Under the pieces are notes generated by a model. The model was not told the DNA's origin and did not search any database. It saw only the letters and a list, made by a program, of their open reading frames with translations. A stretch of 64,000 nucleotides of DNA, from contig NZ_JBGUAZ010000009.1 in NCBI RefSeq assembly GCF_041821085.1, positions 31,578 through 95,577 of the forward strand. The letters run 5' to 3'. Shown here piece by piece: positions 18,408 through 26,093 of the stretch; the first letter of the stretch is position 1; each line of letters opens with the position of its first letter. Made by a program: the position numbers and the translations under genes. This DNA is from Natrinema sp. HArc-T2. GTDB taxonomy: Archaea; Halobacteriota; Halobacteria; Halobacteriales; Natrialbaceae.

Positions 18408-19758
18408 TCTCGCTCGCTCGCGCACGCGAAACGGATCTGTTGAGCCACTGTTTATTGATCCTGCCAAGCCCCAGTATCGGGAGACGGCCCAGGAACTCAT
18501 CGACATCTTCGAAGGTCATCTGGGCGAACCCAAGGGTGACCTCGAGGAGACGATCGACCAGCTGACGATCGCCGATACGGATTACAAGATCGTACAGGGG
18601 CTGGCGAAACTCCTCACAGACGAGTGTGAGTTCGAGACAGTGGCTGCGACTGATCCCCAGGAGATCCGTCAGGCACTGTTCGCGAAGGCCAACGAGTCGT
18701 ATCCGATCGTCCGCCAGCCCACCCTGGGAGACGATACGCAACGCCTCGAGGTCTACAGTGCTGTCGCCGACCAGCTCGGAATTAGTCTCGAAGAGTGTTA
18801 CCGAGGGATGTACGCCGACCTCGAGGACAATATGCTGCTGGTTCGATTCGGCGATCTGTGCGTTGACGAATACACCGATGAGGGCCGTTCGTCAACGACC
18901 CGCCTGACCGGGGATAGCGAGGAGACATACGCTGAGGACACGATCAGCGTTGACTGGCTTCTCACGCGGTACAATCTCGCGCTGGCTCAGGCGGTCCTGT
19001 ACGACGCAACGCAGATGCGGATCCGTGTGTGGGACCACTTCAACACGGTGTTCAGCTACGTCAAGTTGTTCGGGTTGATGCACCGAATCTATCCAATTGA
19101 CGAAACCGGCGAGCGGGTCGACTCGACGGATGTCGCTGCAGGCTACGAAGCAATTCTGGATGGGCCTGCGTCGTTGTTCTCGAAATCCCGGAAGTACGGT
19201 ATTCGGATGGCGAATTTCCTGCCAGCACTGCCGCTGTGTGACCGCTGGGAGATGACGGCGGAAGTCCTTGATGGGGACGGAGGATCGACAAACAGTGGAT
19301 CACTGACGTTCGAACTCGACCAGACCGATGGATTGTCCTCTCACTACAGCGCCCAGGACGAGTTCGACAGCGATCTTGAGCGAACACTGGCCCAGAAGTG
19401 GGAACGGGCGACCACCGACTGGGAGTTACGTCGCGAGGACGACGTGCTGGATTTGGGTGCCGAGGTGATGATCCCCGACTTCGCAGTTGAGCATCCAGAC
19501 GGCCGACGGGCAATCCTCGAGATCGTGGGCTTCTGGACGCCCGAGTACCTCGAGGAGAAGCTCGCGAAGATCGAGGCCGCCGAACTTGACCATCTCCTGA
19601 TCGCGGTTTCTGATCGACTCGACTGTTCGGCGACCGATGTCGAGAAGGTGAGCGATCAGGTGTTGAGGTTCAAGTCCGGAATTCATGTCTACGATGTTGT
19701 TGATCTTGCCGAGGAGTATGCCCTCGAGACAGATGGACAAAAGTTCCATTCAGAGTAA
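18394..19758 (+). CDS. bax1: Bax1 nuclease (DUF790), partner of XPB
   Basis: A 454-aa DUF790 protein. Bax1 is the known structure-specific endonuclease partner of archaeal XPB and binds the helicase directly. A PD-(D/E)XK-like core is visible at residues 360-389: IPDF with Asp362, then ILEIVGFW with Glu376, then the conserved TPEYLEEKL with Lys389. The N-terminal region (1-300) would be the Cas2-like and clamp parts that bind XPB and DNA. The gene starts within the end of the XPB gene, and the pair forms a standard archaeal XPB-Bax1 operon. Confidence 0.9.
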   Translation: MLTADLARSRTRNGSVEPLFIDPAKPQYRETAQELIDIFEGHLGEPKGDLEETIDQLTIADTDYKIVQGLAKLLTDECEFETVAATDPQEIRQALFAKANESYPIVRQPTLGDDTQRLEVYSAVADQLGISLEECYRGMYADLEDNMLLVRFGDLCVDEYTDEGRSSTTRLTGDSEETYAEDTISVDWLLTRYNLALAQAVLYDATQMRIRVWDHFNTVFSYVKLFGLMHRIYPIDETGERVDSTDVAAGYEAILDGPASLFSKSRKYGIRMANFLPALPLCDRWEMTAEVLDGDGGSTNSGSLTFELDQTDGLSSHYSAQDEFDSDLERTLAQKWERATTDWELRREDDVLDLGAEVMIPDFAVEHPDGRRAILEIVGFWTPEYLEEKLAKIEAAELDHLLIAVSDRLDCSATDVEKVSDQVLRFKSGIHVYDVVDLAEEYALETDGQKFHSE

Positions 19759-20002
19759 CGGTACGCGAGAAAGCTGGTATACTTTCACACATTAACACGG
19801 AGTGAAGGTCACGCATCGGCGCATTTGAACTCGGCGGGCAGCGTGACGATCACCGCTGTCTGTGGTTCGGTTTCGACTTTCTGGATCGTGTGGCGACGGG
19901 ACTCCGTGTTCGCCGAGTGATTTCGCTTGGTTTGGCAATCAAGAAACCAAAGTCCCTACTCTAGACGTGTTTGAGACACAGCCAAAATATTTGAGAATGC
20001 CG
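19759..20002. other. Gap with a 3' coding remnant on the minus strand
   Basis: At about 19809-19930 on the minus strand a frame reads ETEPQTAVIVTLPAEFKCADA and ends in TGA (19809-19811). The composition is coding-like, but there is no start or recognisable domain. It probably is the tail of a decayed gene downstream of the broken toxin gene. Confidence 0.3.
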
Positions 20003-20356
20003 CTACTGAAGCTCTTCAACGAGTGCAGCAACCGTCTCATCGACGAGATCTCCGGCAAGACGTCCCTGCCAGAAGTCGATATCCTCGTGGTCAATGGATT
20101 GAACGCCCCACGGGACGATCCGACTCTCATCCGGTGTCCTGCCACGAAGCCAGCTCTCCTCAGGAATGGCAATGAGGCCATCCATCCAGGACCTTGACGT
20201 TAGGGTTACTGCGATATATTGCTCGCCGTAGAATGGACGTCCCTCGTGGTTCTAGAGAATGAGCCAAGGCCGAGCGTCCTCGTCACGTTTGAATGGGTCA
20301 TCGCCGTAGACGACATCGCCCCGTTCGAAAACAGGGGCTGCTTCTTCGTCGGTCAC
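20003..20356 (-). pseudogene. PemK/MazF-like endoribonuclease toxin gene with amber stop at codon 35
   Basis: Starting at the GTG at 20356, which overlaps the antitoxin stop as GTGA, the frame reads FERGDVVYGDDPFKRDEDAR, then PWLIL, then TAG (20252-20254), then NHEGRPFYGEQYIAVTLTS and on to VEELQ and a stop at 20003. The PWLIL-S-NHEG context is standard for haloarchaeal PemK/MazF-like toxins, so a Ser codon (TCG) to TAG change fits. The rest of the 117-codon frame is intact, including WGVQSID and the C-terminal helix. The toxin is therefore probably dead unless the amber codon is read through. Restart at the ATG at 20185 would lack the catalytic N-terminal half. Confidence 0.75.
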
Positions 20357-20724
20357 TGTTCGTCCTCGACGCTCGGGTGTGGTTTCTGAGGTGCGTGCTC
20401 GCGCCACGCCTCCTTGTCCTCGGTACCGAGTTGGTCGTTGAACAGTTCGGTCGCCCGCTCGTAGCCGCTGTATCCTTCGAGGCGCTCGGCGTCGTCGGTC
20501 ACCGCCCAGTACGTTGCCTTGTGCTCGACCAGGTCGCGGTTCTTCAATCGCGAGAGAGCGGTGCTAACCGCACCCTCGTCGACGCCAATTTGAGGGGCGA
20601 TCTCGCGTGCCTTGAACGCGCGCTCCTCGTTGGCGGCGAGAAACCCGAGGACCTGATCTGGGACCGAAAGATCCGCGAGCTCGTCCTCGCTCGTGTTCTC
20701 GAAGGTATCTCGGTCGATGGACAT
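20353..20724 (-). CDS. MarR-like winged-helix protein, probable antitoxin or regulator of the adjacent broken toxin
   Basis: A 123-aa winged-helix protein. The HTH lies at about residues 35-75 (KAREIAPQIGVDEGAVSTAL, then LKNRDLVEHK). The C-terminus is polar and acidic, suited to binding the toxin. It ends with a GTGA overlap into the PemK/MazF-like pseudogene, so this is a haloarchaeal HTH-MazF toxin-antitoxin operon. The protein itself looks intact and may survive as a DNA-binding regulator after loss of the toxin. Its start at 20724 (MSIDRDTFEN) is the first ATG. Confidence 0.8.
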   Translation of the reverse strand: MSIDRDTFENTSEDELADLSVPDQVLGFLAANEERAFKAREIAPQIGVDEGAVSTALSRLKNRDLVEHKATYWAVTDDAERLEGYSGYERATELFNDQLGTEDKEAWREHAPQKPHPSVEDEQ

Positions 20725-21117
20725 CGTTGAATGGGGATACGTTATGCACTGTAAAGAGTGTTAGGAGTGAAAGCTACGAAAACACTGAAATGCTATCCAC
20801 TATTCTTACACAGTTGAGCGCGTTCGCGGACGAGTTTGGCCATCGAGCAGACAAACCAAGCACTCTCTGAATCTGACTCTGTGCAACGAGACATCGACGC
20901 CGAGACGATCCAAGAATGGCAGACGCTCCGCCGCAACCTTGCATTCGCGAACGCTGCTCTCTCGATCGCGAATGCCCAGCGCTTCGTTGATGGTGACCGT
21001 CACTTGACTGATGACAACGTTCCCACGCAACATCTGGATGGGGAACGTTCCTCCGAATACTCGAGTACAAGTGCTTGAAAGACTCTATGGGGGTTCGTCT
21101 CGTTCTCGCAAGCAACC
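20725..21117. other. Gap with an ORF fragment ahead of the SWIM gene
   Basis: On the plus strand a frame from about 20818 to 21078 (ending SSEYSSTSA-TGA) has plausible coding composition, with a helical stretch TIQEWQTLRRNLAFANAAL. It has only a TTG at 20836 as start. It lies in the same frame as the SWIM gene, from which its TGA is separated by 13 codons. I read it as a gene fragment or a small gene of unknown function. Confidence 0.3.
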
Positions 21118-22548
21118 GTGCCAACGTTTGGCCGAACACAATCTGGGAAATGGCACATCGTCGGGCCTGATGGATGTCGATACGGACGAGCATTTGCTGA
21201 TGAGACAGAGAATTCGCCAGATAAGTCCATCACAGCAACAGATATTGTCGCATACGAACCGCCCGAATCACCAGACAGTACTCAATCTCGCTCGATGTCA
21301 CTCTCCTCGAGAGAGGGTTCCCTTCTACAGGGTCAGACCACTGAGCAGCGCCTGGTCTTTCCGACTGACATTCGTGAGAAGAGCCCTGACGTGTGTGAGT
21401 CATGCCGCCTGCAACTAGAACATCAGCAGAAGCGGCGGTCACAAGTCATCACTCAACTCAAGCGAGTGACGCCGATTCGTGACATCGATTGGGAGGTGGT
21501 TGAAGAAGAGACTAGACGTCCCTGTGACTGGTGCCGCGCCCACGAACTCACGGCATGGCACAGTAGTGACCTCAACTGTACGGTCTGTCCAGCCTGTGGT
21601 CGGATCTTCGAGACACCACTCGGTGAGCCAACTGCTGAAAATGCGCCAGAAGAAGATCTCCTGCCGGAAACGCCAACAGAGCCGATTGAACCGATTGTAT
21701 TGGGAGCAACACTCCCAGACTACGATCCTATCGAACTGGTCGGGAGCAATCGTCCACTGATCAAACACCGCGAAAAGAACAAATATGCTGAGCTGGTGCT
21801 TGAACTCGAGCGGACCGGCCATGCGTTCTCAGCCGATGGGATCGCTGCACTCGAGGAGATTCGTTCGAACTATGCAGACCAAGTTGCTGACGACACCGCC
21901 CACCAGACTGATGTCACGTTAGAGATTGGTATGACGCCGCGTACGGTAACGATCAAAGGGATATTTCCCGAGGATAGTTCATCGGTGATCGGAACGTGTT
22001 GGGATATCGTGAGCGATCCGACCAAGTGGTACCCAATCGGATGGCCGGAGCAAGGATGGATCCACCGCCGGTCAGCTGATCCCTCTATTCCTGGTGACGA
22101 GCCCGTTGTAGACGCATTTCCTCGTCTCCAAACACAGACACCATCTCAATCAGTCGATCTCGAGACGCTTCGAGAAGTAACCGAGCCAGCCCGCTATGAG
22201 CGAGGAAGCCGCTACTACGAACGTGGATCTGTGACTGATCTTGAGTACGTAGACGATACTCTCCAAGCAACAGTCCAGGGGAGCCGTCCATACGATGTCC
22301 AAGTTATACTCTCACAAGGAAGCTATGTCAGCGGCCAATGTAGCTGTCCTGATGATGCAGTGCCGTGTAAACATATCGTAGCAGCCGTGTTGGCTAGCGG
22401 TGACGTCGAAGCCGTCGGTGGTGATCAATCGCTAGATACTCTCCTTGCAGCGGCGTCCGCTGAAGAACTTCGGAGTGTGCTTACTGAGGTCGCGGACGAA
22501 GACATAAGGCTCCGCAAGCGCCTCTATGAGGAATTTGGCGAAGACTGA
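21118..22548 (+). CDS. SWIM zinc-finger protein with N-terminal Cys-rich zinc sites
   Basis: A 476-aa protein. The SWIM motif CxCx6CxH is present as Cys408, Cys410, Cys417 and His419 (QCSCPDDAVPCKHIVAAV). Two further Cys sites lie near the N-terminus: CESC (93-96) and CDWC (136-139) with CTVCPAC (154-160), consistent with zinc ribbons. SWIM domains bind DNA or protein in recombination-, repair- and helicase-linked proteins; no helicase is fused here. The start is a GTG (21118), chosen because PTFGRTQSGKWHIV begins the folded-looking sequence. No operon partner is obvious, and the neighbourhood is decayed. Confidence 0.75.
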   Translation: MPTFGRTQSGKWHIVGPDGCRYGRAFADETENSPDKSITATDIVAYEPPESPDSTQSRSMSLSSREGSLLQGQTTEQRLVFPTDIREKSPDVCESCRLQLEHQQKRRSQVITQLKRVTPIRDIDWEVVEEETRRPCDWCRAHELTAWHSSDLNCTVCPACGRIFETPLGEPTAENAPEEDLLPETPTEPIEPIVLGATLPDYDPIELVGSNRPLIKHREKNKYAELVLELERTGHAFSADGIAALEEIRSNYADQVADDTAHQTDVTLEIGMTPRTVTIKGIFPEDSSSVIGTCWDIVSDPTKWYPIGWPEQGWIHRRSADPSIPGDEPVVDAFPRLQTQTPSQSVDLETLREVTEPARYERGSRYYERGSVTDLEYVDDTLQATVQGSRPYDVQVILSQGSYVSGQCSCPDDAVPCKHIVAAVLASGDVEAVGGDQSLDTLLAAASAEELRSVLTEVADEDIRLRKRLYEEFGED

Positions 22549-22556
22549 GGAGAATA

Positions 22557-22949
22557 TCACGCTGGCGCAACATCGGAAGAGTGCTGGCCGATAGGAAGGT
22601 CGATATCGATCTCATCGTACCACACAACCGGACGCTTTGCGCGACCGTTTTGCTCGAGTTCGACGAGTCCGTAGTCGGCAAGCTCGGTCACGTTCTCAGT
22701 GACTTCTGGCGGATGACGGCCGACAATTCGCGCGAGTTCACGAATACTGTCTGGCTCATGATCAGCGATCGCCTCGAGGAGTTCGAGATTCGTCGGCCGA
22801 AAGATTCGACCGAACGTCTCGAGGTCCTCCACGGAGAGCGTCGACGGCTTGGGGTCGACACTCTCGCCAGCATCGAGAGCGGCAAGCGTGTCTTCGAGAT
22901 CGCTACGGTCGGACGACGAGTTGATACGGACGTGAAGTGTTTGGGTCAT
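22557..22949 (-). CDS. HVO_A0114-family HTH DNA-binding protein
   Basis: A 130-aa winged-helix protein of the HVO_A0114 family. The core is FGRIFRPTNLELLEAIADHE, then SIRELARIVGRHPPEVTENV (recognition helix) and the wing LVELEQNGRAKRPVVWYDEI. In many haloarchaea this family lies next to a TumE-type toxin and serves as its antitoxin. No intact toxin gene is adjacent here; only a 3' coding fragment lies upstream. It is convergent with the SWIM gene, with eight bases between the two stops. It may be an orphan antitoxin. Confidence 0.75.
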   Translation of the reverse strand: MTQTLHVRINSSSDRSDLEDTLAALDAGESVDPKPSTLSVEDLETFGRIFRPTNLELLEAIADHEPDSIRELARIVGRHPPEVTENVTELADYGLVELEQNGRAKRPVVWYDEIDIDLPIGQHSSDVAPA

Positions 22950-22967
22950 GGGTGTGGGATCGGTGTA

Positions 22968-23103
22968 TTACCAGTCGGTTCGTTTGGCGAACGGAAGTGC
23001 CGAACGCCAAGCACGATACAGCGTCTGCAGTCCCGGATAATCGGCCTCGTAGGAAGATTGCGATTCCACTTGTGATTCAAGAAAATTGTTCAAATCTATT
23101 CTC
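22968..23103 (-). pseudogene. 3' coding remnant upstream of the HTH gene
   Basis: The minus frame reads ENRFEQFLESQ, then a segment including YPGLQTLYRAWRSALPF, and ends in TAA (22968-22970) 18 bases before the HTH start. The composition is coding-like, but the only start is a GTG at 23069, and upstream the frame runs into the promoter of a divergent gene. It is probably the truncated end of the HTH gene's former neighbour. Confidence 0.3.
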
Positions 23104-23178
23104 ATATAGGACACTCTGTGTGCTGGTTTCTACAAGATCGCCGGGAACTTTATCGGTATTGTTTGCAAACGTAGAACC

Positions 23179-23400
23179 ATGTCGATCCGGGAGGTTGTGG
23201 GACCGGACTCACTTGATCAAATGGTCTATGTTATTATGGTTTGGACTATTATCGTGTTCGCTTCTGCTTACATTCTTGACGGGCCAATTGTACGGTTAGA
23301 ATCCCTCATTGGAACTGGAATTCTCCTTATTTGGGTCATCTGGGGTGTCAATTATCGTCTCCAGCAGATACAACAGGAACGGTACAAGCAGAATAAATAG
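23179..23400 (+). CDS. Small two-helix membrane protein
   Basis: A 73-aa protein with two predicted membrane helices (about residues 15-34 and 42-58) and a basic C-terminus. TTTATC about 30 nt upstream of the ATG fits a leaderless start. It resembles, in size and layout, the 82-aa protein at 32351-32599, which also lies beside Trk genes (short N-terminus, two helices, then a charged tail after a conserved-looking W-x-x-x pattern). It may be a haloarchaeal small membrane protein linked to cation transport, but I know no characterised family. Low-GC codon use compared with the Trk genes. Confidence 0.6.
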   Translation: MSIREVVGPDSLDQMVYVIMVWTIIVFASAYILDGPIVRLESLIGTGILLIWVIWGVNYRLQQIQQERYKQNK

Positions 23401-23496
23401 ATATTGAAGACGACAAGTAAATAGTGATAGTTCACCAAATATATCCAGCGAGGACATGATATAAATGCTCTTCCGATATTAGAATGTAACCTCTGT

Positions 23497-23706
23497 ATGT
23501 CTAAACAAACTAGTCAACCTTCAGAACCAGCTTATTGGTGGATTGGTTATGTCATGCTTTTTGGCTTCCTATCTGCTGTTATTTCTATAACTCTCCAATC
23601 AGGTGTTTTTCCACATCCAGTTCCAAATTCGATCCTGAATATAATCGGATACAGTGGTATCTTTCTGATCCTGGTCGCGTTTTTCATCCAAATATTGCTT
23701 GAGTGA
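23497..23706 (+). CDS. Small two-helix membrane protein
   Basis: A 69-aa protein with two predicted helices (about residues 14-34 and 46-68) and a polar N-terminus (MSKQTSQPSEPAYWW). GATATAAA about 35 nt before the ATG is a likely TATA box. It follows the 73-aa membrane protein by about 100 nt and precedes the antiporter by about 220 nt, all on the same strand. It is AT-rich relative to the window. Family not recognised. Confidence 0.55.
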   Translation: MSKQTSQPSEPAYWWIGYVMLFGFLSAVISITLQSGVFPHPVPNSILNIIGYSGIFLILVAFFIQILLE

Positions 23707-23924
23707 TTAATATTTTTCTCACCTCCTGTTATTCTCAACCTCTCAATATCTAACAGGAAAACCTCGCACCCAATATTGTACTTTTGACGTTAAAATCTGA
23801 CTTCAATAGTATCTGTGTACCTTCTGGTGACTAAGCTTTTAGAAGATAACACTACTTCGGGTTGCAGTTGGTTTCATGGTGGTTTTATAGTAGGGGTTTA
23901 GTTAAACAGATAGGTGTATTCTCT

Positions 23925-25796
23925 ATGAGTGCTGGGACTGAATTAGTTGCTCTCGTCGTAATCATCTTAGGGTTGGGTGTTGCTTCACAGGTATTAGCTG
24001 ACCGCTTGGAGATTCCCAGTGTACTCTTTCTCATTCTCGCAGGAGTTGCTGTTGGGCCTGAAGGGGCTGATCTTGTTGGATTAGAATCGTTCGGTGGTCC
24101 CGGTCCTCTCTCAGCGATTGTTGGACTGTCTGTCGCAATTATCGTCTTTGAGGGTGCGTTCCACCTAAAGCTTACAAAACTCCGGCAGACACCGCGTGAA
24201 GCGATTCGGTTGATTACAGTGGGTGCACTCATTGCTCTTGTTGGGACAGCTGCCGTTGTCAGATTCGCGCTCAATGTCTCGTGGGAGTTGTCGTTTCTTG
24301 TTGGCTCACTCCTCATCGCGACTGGTCCGACAGTCATCACACCAATTTTGGATGTTGTCCCGGTCCGAGATCGCGTCGCAGCAGCGCTCGAAACGGAAGG
24401 GATAGTTAACGATGTGACCGCAGCAATTTTAGCTGTCGCTGTCTTCGAAATGGTTGTTTCTGAGGAGACCGGGATACAGGTGTTAGTCGAAGAATTTGTT
24501 TCCCGACTTGGGATTGGTCTCCTCATCGGTGTCCTGGCAGCGGGGTTCCTCTGGTATCTCCTCAACCACGTTGATCTGTCTCCGTCGAATGCAGTCCGGA
24601 ATTCACGACTAATCGTTCTCGTTGGAGCGCTTGCCACCTATGGAATCGCAAACACGATTATCACAGAGGCAGGTATTGCGGCGGTTGCAACAGCAGGGCT
24701 ACTCCTTGGAAATGCTGGAGTCCCCTATGAGGACGAGATTGAGGCGTTCAAGGGCGATATCACGCTGATCGTTCTCTCATTTGTCTTCATCTCACTTACG
24801 ACGCTCCTCTCTCTCGAGGATCTCTTTTCGCTTGGAGTCGGTGGTGTTGTCGTCGTCCTCGCTGTAATAGCAGTCATTCGCCCTGTTTCAGTGCTCCTCT
24901 GTACGCACGGAGAACAGTTCTCGTTCCGTGAGCAACTGTTCATGAGTGTCGTTGGTCCACGGGGAATCATCCCGGCAAGTGTAGCGACGCTCTTTGCACT
25001 TGAACTCCGATCATCGAACCCCGAAGCGGCGACTGTTCTCGTTGGAACTGTGTTTCTGGTGATTCTGACAACGGTTATTTTCGAAGGAGGGTTTGCCAGG
25101 CATATCGCACAAGCACTCAAGGTACTACCAATGCGCGTAATCATTGTTGGCGGTGGTCGTGTCGGTCGCGGCCTCGCCGAACGGCTGGAGGATCGTGGTG
25201 AAAATGTTATTCTTATCGATGATGATCAGGATAAAGTCGAGACGGCACGGAACGCTGGGTTCACTGTCTACCATGGCGATGGGACAGATATATCGGTTCT
25301 GCAATCTGCGGGCGCGGCGAATGCGAAAATTGTCGCTGCGGCAACGGGTGACGATGACACAAATTTACTCATCGCTCAACTGGCAAACTCGAAGTTTGAC
25401 AGCGAGACAGTCATTGCTCGGGTGAATACACCGGGTAACGCCGATGCATTTGAGGAGTTGGGTGTGCGAGCAATTGCAGCTGACGAATCGATCGCCCAGT
25501 CCATGGATAATGCAATTGAACGGCCTGCTCTCTCGGAGTGGATGACTGAACTCGGTCGATCCGGCGACGTTCAAGAAATTGAAGTAACATCCGAAAAACT
25601 GGTCGGCAAATCGATTCGCGAGCTCGATCAAGAGCTCCCAGATGGCGTCTTAGTCGCACTCGTCAGTCGCGATGGTGAGTCGGAAGTACCTGATGCAGAC
25701 TTGGTTCTTCAACACGGAGACCATCTCACGTTCGTCGGTCGGCGAAACGCGGTTCATGAGGCACTCGAGCAGTGCCACCCACACCTTCGTACCTAA
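23925..25796 (+). CDS. CPA-type cation:proton antiporter with C-terminal RCK (TrkA-N/TrkA-C)
   Basis: A 623-aa antiporter. Residues 1-395 hold about 12 helices with CPA family features (ATGPTVITPILDVVPVRDR and EGIVNDVTAAI in the ion-binding region). From about residue 403 a regulatory RCK domain begins (RVIIVGGGRVGRGLAERL, Rossmann GxGxxG-type), followed by TrkA-C from about residue 540. Such proteins exchange Na+ or K+ for H+, gated by nucleotides bound to the RCK. The start at 23925 (MSAGTELVAL) is preferred to an in-frame ATG 63 nt upstream, whose extra residues are not family-like. It is convergent with the first Trk cassette. Confidence 0.9.
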   Translation: MSAGTELVALVVIILGLGVASQVLADRLEIPSVLFLILAGVAVGPEGADLVGLESFGGPGPLSAIVGLSVAIIVFEGAFHLKLTKLRQTPREAIRLITVGALIALVGTAAVVRFALNVSWELSFLVGSLLIATGPTVITPILDVVPVRDRVAAALETEGIVNDVTAAILAVAVFEMVVSEETGIQVLVEEFVSRLGIGLLIGVLAAGFLWYLLNHVDLSPSNAVRNSRLIVLVGALATYGIANTIITEAGIAAVATAGLLLGNAGVPYEDEIEAFKGDITLIVLSFVFISLTTLLSLEDLFSLGVGGVVVVLAVIAVIRPVSVLLCTHGEQFSFREQLFMSVVGPRGIIPASVATLFALELRSSNPEAATVLVGTVFLVILTTVIFEGGFARHIAQALKVLPMRVIIVGGGRVGRGLAERLEDRGENVILIDDDQDKVETARNAGFTVYHGDGTDISVLQSAGAANAKIVAAATGDDDTNLLIAQLANSKFDSETVIARVNTPGNADAFEELGVRAIAADESIAQSMDNAIERPALSEWMTELGRSGDVQEIEVTSEKLVGKSIRELDQELPDGVLVALVSRDGESEVPDADLVLQHGDHLTFVGRRNAVHEALEQCHPHLRT

Positions 25797-25889
25797 GAAT
25801 CGCGTTGGATTTTTCCACACGGTCGAAAAACCACACTGGGTTCTAGCGAGTCTCCAGAAGAAGATCTCAAAGTGCAGTGTTTAATCGTC

Positions 25890-26093
25890 TTATTGACGTG
25901 TTCCACGATAAATAATATATAATATGAAAAATAGTATGTAGATGATTGCGCCTCCAGACGTGAGGACCGACCGTCCCACGACAGCAATAAAGAGAATGAG
26001 CAGTGGGCCGACAAGCAGCAGTACATCGAAGACCCGATCCTCAGCGCCTGCCTCAAGGAGGTCTCCGACGACCGGGAAGTCACGAAGATTCAT
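25890..26093 (-). CDS. Small membrane protein coupled to TrkH (copy A)
   Basis: A 67-aa protein: an amphipathic N-terminus (MNLRDFPVVGDLLEAGAED) and two predicted helices (about 25-44 and 49-62). Its ATG overlaps the stop of trkH copy A (ATGA), so it is translationally coupled. The paralogue at 35107-35316 sits in the same position behind the other trkH and keeps DxPxVGDxLExGAED and VGRSVLT. The conserved N-terminal motif and coupling suggest a TrkH accessory subunit or stabiliser. This role is inference; I know no described family. An in-frame start at 26168 exists but lies inside trkH. Confidence 0.75.
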   Translation of the reverse strand: MNLRDFPVVGDLLEAGAEDRVFDVLLLVGPLLILFIAVVGRSVLTSGGAIIYILFFILYIIYRGTRQ

